NCBI GenBank assembly: GCA_012514145.1 | Contig: JAAZAV010000034.1 | Location: forward strand, 1 to 64,000 | Direction of reading: 5' to 3' | Length of the DNA stretch: 64,000 nucleotides | Origin: Clostridiales bacterium | GTDB lineage: Bacteria; Bacillota; Clostridia; Oscillospirales; CAG-272 | Part shown: positions 36,120 to 44,168 of the stretch, one piece after another | How positions within the stretch are numbered: the first letter of the stretch is position 1 | How the letters are laid out: every line of letters begins with the position of its first letter | Made by a program: the position numbers and the translations under genes | The notes under the pieces: generated by a model | Database searches by the model: none | What the model was told of the DNA's origin: nothing | What the model saw: the letters and a program-made list of their open reading frames with translations, nothing else

Positions 36120-36148
36120 TTGACATCCTATATCACCTGTGATATAAT
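36120..36148 (+). promoter_or_regulatory. Promoter with perfect palindromic operator for SBP 3
   Basis: TTGACA (36120-36125), a 17-base spacer and TATAAT (36143-36148). The perfect palindrome TATATCACCTGTGATATA (36129-36146) covers the spacer and most of the -10 box, the position of a repressor operator. Confidence 0.8.
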
Positions 36149-36204
36149 CGCCCTGTTAATACAGCGCGGCAATGAATCCACGAAGTTCAACCGGAGGTGT
36201 ATTT

Positions 36205-37683
36205 ATGAAGAAAAGAGGAATTTCTCTTTTATTGCTCATTATTTTTATGCTTGGCACGGTTGCTGCAAACGGCTGTGGCAGAGGCGGCAACAGCGCAGTC
36301 ACGACAGCGGCAGGCGGTGTTCCGCAGACAGAAGCCGAAACTGAATCGCAGTTTTCCGATTACGCGTCAAAATATCTCACCTTCGACGATCCGGTCGTCC
36401 CCGATGACAAATTTGACGGTCTCGAATTTGTGATTCTCAGTCCCGGTTCCAAGCCGCCAAGTGACGAGGAAACCGGAGATGTTGTCGAGGACGCGGTTAC
36501 CTTGACCCGCAGATATGTTGAGGAGCGGCTTGATATCGACATTGTATACACGATGGTACCCAGTATAGTCGATATCGAACCGTCACTTTCCAAGGCTGTT
36601 ATGGCAGGCGACAGTGCTTATGATCTGGCAATCAACCATAGCATCCATGCGCTGCCGGATATAATAAAAGCACGGCTCGTTCACGACTGGAACCGTGTTC
36701 CCAATGTGAATTTCGACCAGCCGTATTGGAACCAGAGCATGAACTCGACCCTTTCAATCAAGGGTGTTCTGCCCATAGCAAGCGGAAATTACTTTGTAAC
36801 CTCGCCGATGTGCATATTGTTCAATAAGAAGATACATAATGACTATAATATTGAAGACCTGTATGCGCTTGTTGAGGACGGTAAGTGGACTCTGGACAAA
36901 TTCTGTTCAATTGCGAAATCGGTATCGGCGGATTTGAACGGCGACGGCGAGTACGGAGTTGAAGACCTTTACGGCATGACGGGCATGGCGGATTACCAAT
37001 TCATGGGCTTCCTTGCCGGCTGCAACCAGTTCGTCGTCGAAAAAGATGAAGAGGACTTCCCTACCGTTGCTCTCGATAATGAGAAGACTTACAATATTTT
37101 CTCGAAACTATACGATCTCATATACGGAACCACCGCTGCGAAAGTCTGGAAGTACGGCTCCGACCAGGCGACGTGGGTCTCCTTTACAGATAACCATTCG
37201 CTGTTTGAAGTCCAGGGTGGATTTGGTGAAGCTATTCGCTACCGCTCGATGGAGACCGATTTCGGGGTCATTCCCTACCCGAAATATGATGATAATCAGG
37301 CTGACTATATGTCAATTGAACTGGGCAGCTTCCTGATGGTTCCCGTGAATGCCGGTAACTTGGAACTTTGCGGTACTGTTTCCGAGCTGCTCTGCGCGGA
37401 AAGCCGCCGGAGGGTACTGCCCGAATATGTTGACAAGCTGCTTGTCTCAAAGACCGCCCGCGACAACGAGTCGGAGGGCATGATATATCTTATCCTTGAC
37501 TCTGTTGTATATGATTTCGGTGTCAACCTCGGTTACTATGACGACCTGTCCTATATTCTTGGCTTTACCCTGCGAGAGGATACAAGTGACTTCACTTCAT
37601 ACGTAAACAGTCGTATTAAGAAATCCAATGCACACTACAAAACGGTTTACGAGTATTATCTTGCGTATGGGGATATGTATTAA
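36205..37683 (+). CDS. Extracellular solute-binding-type lipoprotein (SBP 3 of 7)
   Basis: A 492-residue lipoprotein with signal peptide ending at NGC (Cys24), an atypical lipobox AANGC, and a short linker. Family marks: YVEERLDIDIVYT near 105, VMAGDSAYD near 132, FDQPYWNQ near 165, the Asp loop ADLNGDGEYGVEDLYG near 235, and FGVIPYPKYDD near 355. GGAGG before the ATG at 36205 sets the start. It is a single-gene unit, bounded by its own operator-bearing promoter and a strong terminator. There is no neighbouring enzyme or permease that points to its ligand. Confidence 0.8.
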   Translation: MKKRGISLLLLIIFMLGTVAANGCGRGGNSAVTTAAGGVPQTEAETESQFSDYASKYLTFDDPVVPDDKFDGLEFVILSPGSKPPSDEETGDVVEDAVTLTRRYVEERLDIDIVYTMVPSIVDIEPSLSKAVMAGDSAYDLAINHSIHALPDIIKARLVHDWNRVPNVNFDQPYWNQSMNSTLSIKGVLPIASGNYFVTSPMCILFNKKIHNDYNIEDLYALVEDGKWTLDKFCSIAKSVSADLNGDGEYGVEDLYGMTGMADYQFMGFLAGCNQFVVEKDEEDFPTVALDNEKTYNIFSKLYDLIYGTTAAKVWKYGSDQATWVSFTDNHSLFEVQGGFGEAIRYRSMETDFGVIPYPKYDDNQADYMSIELGSFLMVPVNAGNLELCGTVSELLCAESRRRVLPEYVDKLLVSKTARDNESEGMIYLILDSVVYDFGVNLGYYDDLSYILGFTLREDTSDFTSYVNSRIKKSNAHYKTVYEYYLAYGDMY

Positions 37684-37732
37684 GGGGTAAACCGCGCGGA
37701 ACAGCATATTAAAACACCATATATAACCGAAA

Positions 37733-37774
37733 GAGCTGCGGCGAAACAAATGTTTCGCCGCAGCTCCATTTTTT
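37733..37774. terminator. Strong terminator between convergent units
   Basis: A perfect 15-base stem GAGCTGCGGCGAAAC (37733-37747) and its complement (37752-37766) with an AAAT loop and CATTTTTTAT after it. It lies between the stop of SBP 3 and the stop of the convergent Gfo gene, so it probably serves both. Confidence 0.9.
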
Positions 37775-37808
37775 ATATCAGCATAACCGTCCGCTTCGTG
37801 ATGCGTTA

Positions 37809-38918
37809 TCAGAGGTTCGGCAGAACGAGAGCCTTGGATACCGACAGCTCCTCGATCTCCTGTGCGGTGACCTCGCGTCCCAGTTTCTGGGAGAAGTAGA
37901 TGCCTTCCTGGACGCGCTGAGTTTCAAGACCGATCTTTGCGGTGGGCAGCAGCTCGCATTTGCCCAGCAGAGAGTGGATCCAGTGCTGCTGAGAGTTGTC
38001 GTAGTGGGCGGTATCGCTGTAAACCGTGTGGTCGAGATAGTCGCGGACGTTCATATCAACGGTGGTGTCGATCTCCATGTCGTGCAGCCGCGAGTGGATG
38101 GTGAGAGGGCTGAGGGTGATACCCGCCTCGGAGCCGTATATCGCGGAACCCGGGAAGGGTCTGCCGTGAATCGCCCAGGACTCAAGAATGTCCATCGACA
38201 GACCGTTCTCGTAGGTGGCGAGTCCGACGCCCAGTTCCTCGACGTTGAAGCCGGAAATCTCACGGCGTCCCTCGTCCATGGCGATCTCGGCGTAGGTGTG
38301 GCCGCAGACGCGCTCAAGCTTCGGAATACCGGTGAGGTAAATCAGCTGCGAGATATGATAAACGCCCATGTCAAAGAGCGCGCCGCCTCCCGCGGTGGTG
38401 GTGTTTACGAACTCCTTGCGGGCATATCCGTCAACATAGGGCCTGCCGCGGCGGCGGAAGCCGTAGGAGCGCATGTGGTAGATATTGCCGAGGTCGCCGG
38501 CATCGATGTAGCGTTTTGCGCACTTGGTCTCCTTTGAATAGAGCATTGACAGCTGAATATGCAGCTTTTTGCCTGTCTCCTCCATGGTCTTATACATCTC
38601 GCGGGCATCGAAGAAGGTGCCTGCCATGGGCTTCTCGCAGTAGCAGTCCTTGCCGGCTCTCATGACCGCTATGGATGCCGGCGAGTGCATGTTGTTGTGC
38701 AGACAGACGTCAACCGCCTGAATGTCGTCCTCTTTCAGCAGTTTGCCTATGTGGGTGAAGCGGCGGTCTATGCCGTAGCGGTCGCCGATTTCGTTGAGCC
38801 TTGCCTCATCGATGTCGCAGATGGCGACGACCTCAGCCTCGGGGATGTTATTGTAGGTCTGAATGTGGCTCTCGCCTATGATGCCGACGCCGATAATCGC
38901 AACTCTGATCTTTTCCAT
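37809..38918 (-). CDS. Gfo/Idh/MocA-family NAD(P)-dependent oxidoreductase
   Basis: A 369-residue dehydrogenase. Nucleotide-binding IIGVGIIGESH (residues 8-18), CDID near 34, the active-site EKP in YCEKPMAGTF near 96, and GGGALFDMGVYHISQ near 178 with the expected catalytic His. It shares no clear start-region identity with the two other Gfo genes of the window, so it is a divergent paralog. It is third in an operon SBP 4 - TIM-barrel - Gfo, 66 bases after the isomerase. The partner gene suggests that it oxidises a sugar hydroxyl on a substrate delivered by SBP 4. Confidence 0.88.
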   Translation of the reverse strand: MEKIRVAIIGVGIIGESHIQTYNNIPEAEVVAICDIDEARLNEIGDRYGIDRRFTHIGKLLKEDDIQAVDVCLHNNMHSPASIAVMRAGKDCYCEKPMAGTFFDAREMYKTMEETGKKLHIQLSMLYSKETKCAKRYIDAGDLGNIYHMRSYGFRRRGRPYVDGYARKEFVNTTTAGGGALFDMGVYHISQLIYLTGIPKLERVCGHTYAEIAMDEGRREISGFNVEELGVGLATYENGLSMDILESWAIHGRPFPGSAIYGSEAGITLSPLTIHSRLHDMEIDTTVDMNVRDYLDHTVYSDTAHYDNSQQHWIHSLLGKCELLPTAKIGLETQRVQEGIYFSQKLGREVTAQEIEELSVSKALVLPNL

Positions 38919-38984
38919 ACTGTTATCTCCTTTTTAATGAATTTATTGTGGCTTCTTATGAGTGTCTTACTGTTTCTCTGTTCT

Positions 38985-39803
38985 TTATTTCATCGAGTAT
39001 ATTCTGCCGAAATAGTCGTCGCCTTCGATGCCCGCCTTAATCTCTGCGATGATGCCCCGGACGGTCGCCAGCTGCCATGCGGTGCGCTCGTATTCAAGCT
39101 GCCCCGAATGGTGCTCGACGCTGTAAGTGCCGTCATATCCGGCTGCCGCCAGACGCTCGAACACGCCCTTGGCGTACGGCACGGAACCTGCGTGCACATG
39201 GGTGTGCATGGCGTAGGATATGCAGAGCTCCTCGCCCTTCTCAATCTCGTCGAAGAAATTGCGGAAGTGGTAGAGATGTCCGTAGTTCGGGCAGTCAACG
39301 GCTTTCTTAACCTTTTCAAGGTACTCGGGCACGCGATCCCAGCCCCAGTGGTTCTCGGGACCTATCTTGATGCCGGAATCGGCGCAGGCGGCGCAGTATT
39401 CGCGGTAAGTATTGACGATGTATTCGAAAGCTTCCTCGGGCATTGTGTGTCCTTCGGTGCCGCCGAAGTCAACGCGTATCGACCTGGCGCCAAGCAGCTT
39501 TGCCGCCTCGATGTATTCGAACATCTTTTTCTTGTGTGCTGCCCGTTTGTCGGGGTCGTTCTCCCAAAGATGAGGCCCGTCTACGCAGAGGTTTGCCAAT
39601 CCCAGCTCATTACGATCAAGCTCCCGGCGTACCTTGCGTATGAAATCCTCGTCAAGGGTAGGCAGGAAGCCTGTCCAGATATCCGCCCAATTGGTGCGGT
39701 AGCGATATTTCAGCATATTAAGATAGCCGAAAATATCGATTTTACCCTCTCCCAGCAGACCGTGGAATGAGTAAGATGCAACGGAAATTTTCATGTCAGA
39801 CAT
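38985..39803 (-). CDS. Sugar phosphate isomerase/epimerase-type TIM-barrel protein
   Basis: A 272-residue cytoplasmic protein of the xylose-isomerase-like superfamily. Candidate metal ligands: GPENHWGWD near 150 (Glu), YGHLYHFRNF near 178, HTHVHAG near 205 and SVEHHSG near 235 (Glu). GAAAGGA precedes the ATG, 42 bases after SBP 4. The family includes isomerases, epimerases, dehydratases and C-C or C-O lyases acting on keto sugars. With the adjacent Gfo dehydrogenase it fits a two-step oxidation then isomerisation or elimination. The substrate is not known. Confidence 0.8.
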   Translation of the reverse strand: MSDMKISVASYSFHGLLGEGKIDIFGYLNMLKYRYRTNWADIWTGFLPTLDEDFIRKVRRELDRNELGLANLCVDGPHLWENDPDKRAAHKKKMFEYIEAAKLLGARSIRVDFGGTEGHTMPEEAFEYIVNTYREYCAACADSGIKIGPENHWGWDRVPEYLEKVKKAVDCPNYGHLYHFRNFFDEIEKGEELCISYAMHTHVHAGSVPYAKGVFERLAAAGYDGTYSVEHHSGQLEYERTAWQLATVRGIIAEIKAGIEGDDYFGRIYSMK

Positions 39804-39845
39804 TTTATTGTTCCTTTCTATATGTGTTAATTGACATAGTGTTTT

Positions 39846-41288
39846 TCAGCCGACAACCTCGTCGAATTTCCTGTTGATTTTGTCAAGGTCGTCAGCCAGG
39901 GCTGCTCTTGCTTCGATGTAGGACGCAGCATTGCCCGAGTTTGCATTCTGCAGCAGGAAGCAAAGCTGTGTGAGCCTTGAGGACTCGCCGCTGAAGGCGT
40001 AACCCAGGTCGACATACTGCACGTCACGGATTATCTCGAACATATCGGTATCGTCGGGCGAATCTGACAGCTTGCTGCCAAGCACCAGCTCCCACACCTT
40101 CGGCACGACGTTGTTGTAGTTGTAGCAGCTCATGGCGACCGCCAGTGTGGCGATCATCTCGGCGCGCCCGGCAGCCGGCACCAATATGCCCCAGTAAATA
40201 TCGCAGCCGGAAGAGCGGTATTCCTCCTGCAGCTCATCGAACTTCGGGAAGGGCATGATGCCGTAGACTACATCCGAAGTCCGTACCTTTTCATAGAGCA
40301 CGCGGGCTTCCGAGAAAGTAAAGAGTCCCTGATTGCGCATGAACAGATCGGCTCCGTATTCGTTTGAGGCGCCGTATTTGTTTGTGCCGTTCTCATACAG
40401 CCGTTCAACCGCTTCCATAATGGCGACAATGCGGTCAAGGTCATACTCAAACACCAGATAACCGTCGCCATCCTTGGATATGACGGTGCCGCCCAGGTCG
40501 GACTGCATTCCCATATCGCCGTAGTAGCTGGTGAGGAAGCCGTACATATCCTTATCGGTCATTACCCCGTCGCCGTCAATATCGCTGACTATGTCCGCGG
40601 TAAGCCCGATAAGATCTTCCAGATACCACTCGCCGGCGCGCACATCGTCATAGGGGATTTCGATGTTATGCGCAGCCGCGATATCCTTATTGTATGCCAG
40701 CATGTAGTTCATGTATATGCCGCTCAGCGCGAAATGGTTGGCGGTAAAGAGCAGCTTGCCGTTTACGGTAAATGTATCGGTGGAGCCTTTCCACCAGGGT
40801 TTGCCGAAATCAATGTTGTTGATGTTGAGTATGTTGATAAAGTCACCGCGAAGCGCATTGCCCACTGTCAGCAGATCGTGGTTGAATACCATGTCATAGG
40901 TGTCATCCCCGGCAAGCACCATTTTGTCCACATTTGACGCCACTATGTTCTGAGCGTCGTTTGAGGTCAGGTCTATGGCGACATTGAAGCGATCCGAGAT
41001 TACCGAACGCTGCTCATACAGCGCATCGTTTATCACCTCGCCGTTAAGACTCTCGGCGTAGATGTAGGTCTTCGCCTGATACCATGTGGTGGTGAGGATA
41101 TGCATCCTTGCGCCGTTGTAGTTGTTCTCCGGCAGTCCGTCGTAAACATATGTGTCCTCCGCGGTCGTGGTTACCTCGGCGGTGACGGCTGTCGTGATCT
41201 CAGCCGCATCATCGTCTCCCATGCCGCCGCATGCCGCAAGGGGCAGCAGCATGAGCGCCGCAAGCAGAACCGATAGAATTCGCTTCAT
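39846..41288 (-). CDS. Extracellular solute-binding-type lipoprotein (SBP 4 of 7)
   Basis: A 480-residue lipoprotein with lipobox LAAC (Cys20) and a Thr/Glu linker. Family marks: NDALYEQRSVISDRFN near 83, VLAGDDTYD near 120, FGKPWW near 155, the Asp loop SDIDGDGVMTDKDMYG near 232, YGIMPFPKFDE near 340. AGGAGG precedes the ATG. First gene of an operon with a TIM-barrel isomerase and a Gfo dehydrogenase, so its ligand is probably the compound those enzymes act on. The promoter is at 41341-41369. Confidence 0.8.
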   Translation of the reverse strand: MKRILSVLLAALMLLPLAACGGMGDDDAAEITTAVTAEVTTTAEDTYVYDGLPENNYNGARMHILTTTWYQAKTYIYAESLNGEVINDALYEQRSVISDRFNVAIDLTSNDAQNIVASNVDKMVLAGDDTYDMVFNHDLLTVGNALRGDFINILNINNIDFGKPWWKGSTDTFTVNGKLLFTANHFALSGIYMNYMLAYNKDIAAAHNIEIPYDDVRAGEWYLEDLIGLTADIVSDIDGDGVMTDKDMYGFLTSYYGDMGMQSDLGGTVISKDGDGYLVFEYDLDRIVAIMEAVERLYENGTNKYGASNEYGADLFMRNQGLFTFSEARVLYEKVRTSDVVYGIMPFPKFDELQEEYRSSGCDIYWGILVPAAGRAEMIATLAVAMSCYNYNNVVPKVWELVLGSKLSDSPDDTDMFEIIRDVQYVDLGYAFSGESSRLTQLCFLLQNANSGNAASYIEARAALADDLDKINRKFDEVVG

Positions 41289-41340
41289 CTGACCGTCCTC
41301 CTGTCAGTTTTACATTGACGTATATTGTCTGTATGACCTT

Positions 41341-41369
41341 ATTATCTATCCTGACGCCGCCTTTGTCAA
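41341..41369 (-). promoter_or_regulatory. Promoter of the SBP 4 - TIM - Gfo operon
   Basis: Minus strand TTGACA (41364-41369), a 17-base spacer and GATAAT (41341-41346), 52 bases before the SBP 4 start. Confidence 0.75.
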
Positions 41370-41424
41370 CAGTTTGTTTTATTAAACCGACACAGGCAGA
41401 TAAACACCCTCCCGAATATCGTTA

Positions 41425-42885
41425 TTATTCAGCGGATGAGAAGAACTCGTTGATTTCCCTGATGCGATCCAGTTCCTGCGGCTCCTTTGAGGCGTAATAT
41501 GAAGCGAATTCGTAGGTATCGGAGGGGACGACATCGTTTAGTATGCCCTGGAAGCCGGTTCCCTTGCCGTAGATGTAGGAGAAGCTCAACACACGGTTTT
41601 TGAAGATGATATCCAGCATCTCGGCGCTGTCGAGGTCGGTGGCATAGCGGTCTTTCAGCGTTATATCCTTGTAGGCGGGCACAATGCGCTTGTAACCCTC
41701 GGCGGACATGGCTTCGAGGATGATGCCGGTGCGCTCGGAATCGGTCAGCGAAACCGGTACCCACATTGGCGAATCGTAGCAGACACCGAAGTAGTCGTCC
41801 TGATTCTCATCGTATTTAGGCATGGGAAGTATGCCGTAGGTGACATCCGAGTTCTCCAGGTTGGCAATCAGCACATAAAGCGAGCCGTATGTGAAAAGGC
41901 ATTTGCCGTCGGCGAACATGACCGAATAGGCATCGGGATTGTACAGTCCGGTGTGGGATTTCTTGTAGTAAACTCCCTCCCTGCCGCCCTGCAGCCAGTC
42001 GCGGATAATCTCGATGAGGTCGGCGGTACGCTGATTGTTTATGTTGAGATGCACTTCCTTATCATCGGGTTTGTGTGCATAGGCTTCGATTCCGAAGTTC
42101 TCAAGCCAGCCGTAAAACAGCCCGGTAAAGGCAAAGCCGTAGAAGTCGTCACGGGTGCGTGTCTGATCGCCGTCAAGGTCGGAATATATGCCGCTTGTCA
42201 TGGAGATGACCTTTTCAAGCAGCCAGTCTCCGCTCCGCACCAGCTCATAGGGCGATTCTAAATCGTAGTTTTTGAGCTGGTCGAGATTGACATACATGTT
42301 CTTTGTGCCGCGCAGACCGTTGTAGCCGATGTAATTGGAGAAAACATACATGCGGTTGTTCAGCGTCAGTCCTTCGACGGTGAACCGCGGCCACCAGGGC
42401 TTGTCAAAGTCAAGGTATGGCAGCTTGTAGAGGTCGACGAACAGCCCTTCAAGCGAAAGGTTGCCGGAAGTGCAGTCGTGGCACACGCCCAGGTCAAAGG
42501 CGTCGCTGCCCGAGAGGATGTTGCTCTTTATGGTGCCGCTGTCGCTCCAGTTCGGAAGCTTCACCTGCACCAGCTCCACATTGAAGCGATCCTCGACCGC
42601 GGCGTTGGCTTCGAACACCGAGTCGTTCACCAGCGAACCGGTTATTTCTTCCGACAGCAGCATGGGGATATCCACATCCGCGCCGAGTATGCGGTACTCA
42701 AAGCCCGCGTAATCCTTATCCGGCAGATTGTCGTTCAGCGGATCCTCGGTCTCGGCGGCGGCTGTATCTTCGGATATGGCAGCCGTGCCTGTATCAGCCG
42801 CACCGCCGGTATTTCCGCCGCAGCTGACAGCCGTCAGAAGCAGGGATATGAGCAGAAGAATTGATATTATTCCTGAAATTTTCAT
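41425..42885 (-). CDS. Extracellular solute-binding-type lipoprotein (SBP 5 of 7)
   Basis: A 486-residue lipoprotein with lipobox AVSC (Cys22). Family marks: EANAAVEDRFNVELV near 83, ILSGSDAFD near 115, LDFDKPWW near 150, the Asp loop SDLDGDQTRTRDDFYG near 230, and YGILPMPKYDE near 335. GAGGGG before the ATG at 42885 sets the start 45 bases inside the longest frame. It begins 13 bases after the stop of an FAD oxidoreductase and is probably third in an SBP 6 - oxidoreductase - SBP 5 operon. Two binding proteins around one oxidoreductase suggests two forms of one ligand, which is inference. Confidence 0.8.
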   Translation of the reverse strand: MKISGIISILLLISLLLTAVSCGGNTGGAADTGTAAISEDTAAAETEDPLNDNLPDKDYAGFEYRILGADVDIPMLLSEEITGSLVNDSVFEANAAVEDRFNVELVQVKLPNWSDSGTIKSNILSGSDAFDLGVCHDCTSGNLSLEGLFVDLYKLPYLDFDKPWWPRFTVEGLTLNNRMYVFSNYIGYNGLRGTKNMYVNLDQLKNYDLESPYELVRSGDWLLEKVISMTSGIYSDLDGDQTRTRDDFYGFAFTGLFYGWLENFGIEAYAHKPDDKEVHLNINNQRTADLIEIIRDWLQGGREGVYYKKSHTGLYNPDAYSVMFADGKCLFTYGSLYVLIANLENSDVTYGILPMPKYDENQDDYFGVCYDSPMWVPVSLTDSERTGIILEAMSAEGYKRIVPAYKDITLKDRYATDLDSAEMLDIIFKNRVLSFSYIYGKGTGFQGILNDVVPSDTYEFASYYASKEPQELDRIREINEFFSSAE

Positions 42886-42898
42886 ATTCACATTCCCC

Positions 42899-44152
42899 TC
42901 ACACCGTATGGGTGAGCTGCTTAAGCTCATCTATGTCAACGCCGCGGGTGCCCGTCCCGCCCTTTACTGCCAGAGAGGCGGCCGCGCCCGCAGCCTGTCC
43001 CATAGCCATACAGATATTCATGACGCGGTAGGAGGCATGGGCACGGTGGTCGCCCGAGATGCAGCGCCCGGCGGTGAGGAGATTGTCCACACCAAGCGGA
43101 CGCAGCGAACGGTAGGGGATGTCATAGGGTTGTGCCAGATGAGGACAGCCATCGGTCTCCGCCTGACCAGCGCCGTCGGGGTTATGTATGTCTATACAGA
43201 AGCTGGCGTTGTGTACAACGGCATCCTCGAACTTGCGGCCTGCTATGAGGTCGTCTCCGGTGAGGATATAGTCGCCGATGACGCGCCGCGACTCGCGGGC
43301 GCCGAGTGTGGTGCTGCTGCCGTTCACATGTATATCGGCAAAGCCGGGGATATTGTTTTTCAGGAAGAACACCACCTGACGAATCTGCTGTCTCAGCTGA
43401 TATTCCGCCTCGAAGACATGCTCGGGGTCGAGCGGGCGTATGTGGTTGAACTGGGTGGCGTTGACCATGCGCTCGCCCTGCCTGCCCGTTTCGTAGAGAC
43501 GGACGATGTTTATGCTGGGAGGCAGTTCACCCGATTCGCAGGCTTTGTGGCAGAGGTCAAGATATTCCCTGCCGTCGCCCAGGTCCCTGTAGTCCTCCTC
43601 GTGGTGACAGAGCAGCTTCTGCTCCGGGTCGATGCCGTCTATGGTGAACATGATGCTGGCGGGCTGAACCAGACCGTCCTTCTCCCGGCCGTAGGCTATC
43701 TCACAGCCGGCATAGGCGGCAAGGTCGCCGTCGCCGGTAGCGTCGATAAATATGGGGGCAGTGAACTCAATCTCGCCTTGACGGGAATGTGCCATGGCAG
43801 CCTCGATAATGGCGCCCTTCCGTCTTACGCCGGTTACCTGGGTCTGGAGAAATACCCGAACTCCCGCCTCCCGGAGCATAATCGGCAGCACGCATTTCGC
43901 ACTCTCGAGAGAGGTCATGAAATCGGTGAATTCGCCGATCCGCTGACGGATTTCCGTGCCGATGTTGGGGTTGCCCACCCCTCCGAGGAATGGGCGCACG
44001 AACATGGTTGTCAGTCCGCCGCCTATACAGCCGTAGCGCTCGATAAGGGCGGTTTTCATACCCTGCCGCGCGCTGACAAGTGCTGCCGCCACTCCCGCGG
44101 GTCCGGCGCCGGCTACTATAACGTCAAAAGCGTATGTTTTAATGTCAATCAC
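42899..44152 (-). CDS. FAD-dependent oxidoreductase (FAD_oxidored family)
   Basis: A 417-residue cytoplasmic flavoprotein. The ADP-binding motif VIVAGAGPAGVAAALV (11-26) opens a Rossmann fold, and IERYGCIGGGLTT follows. Further conserved blocks are IDATGDGDLAAYAG near 165, ESRRVIGDYILTGDD near 290, YRSLRPLGVDNLLTAGRC near 345 and AMGQAAGAAASLA near 385. The start is GTG with a weak AGAAAAGA site, 16 bases after SBP 6. Its homolog at 55851 lies beside a glycosidase. Members of this family oxidise varied substrates and are not assigned by sequence. A sugar or glycoside substrate is suggested by the two flanking SBP genes. Confidence 0.82.
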   Translation of the reverse strand: MIDIKTYAFDVIVAGAGPAGVAAALVSARQGMKTALIERYGCIGGGLTTMFVRPFLGGVGNPNIGTEIRQRIGEFTDFMTSLESAKCVLPIMLREAGVRVFLQTQVTGVRRKGAIIEAAMAHSRQGEIEFTAPIFIDATGDGDLAAYAGCEIAYGREKDGLVQPASIMFTIDGIDPEQKLLCHHEEDYRDLGDGREYLDLCHKACESGELPPSINIVRLYETGRQGERMVNATQFNHIRPLDPEHVFEAEYQLRQQIRQVVFFLKNNIPGFADIHVNGSSTTLGARESRRVIGDYILTGDDLIAGRKFEDAVVHNASFCIDIHNPDGAGQAETDGCPHLAQPYDIPYRSLRPLGVDNLLTAGRCISGDHRAHASYRVMNICMAMGQAAGAAASLAVKGGTGTRGVDIDELKQLTHTV

Positions 44153-44168
44153 TCTTTTCTGATGTATT

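Noticed and set aside
38559-39770. Plus-strand open frame of 403 codons
   Set aside because: It lies opposite the Gfo and TIM-barrel genes, has no family match, and its composition follows from the GC-rich codon pattern of the minus-strand genes.
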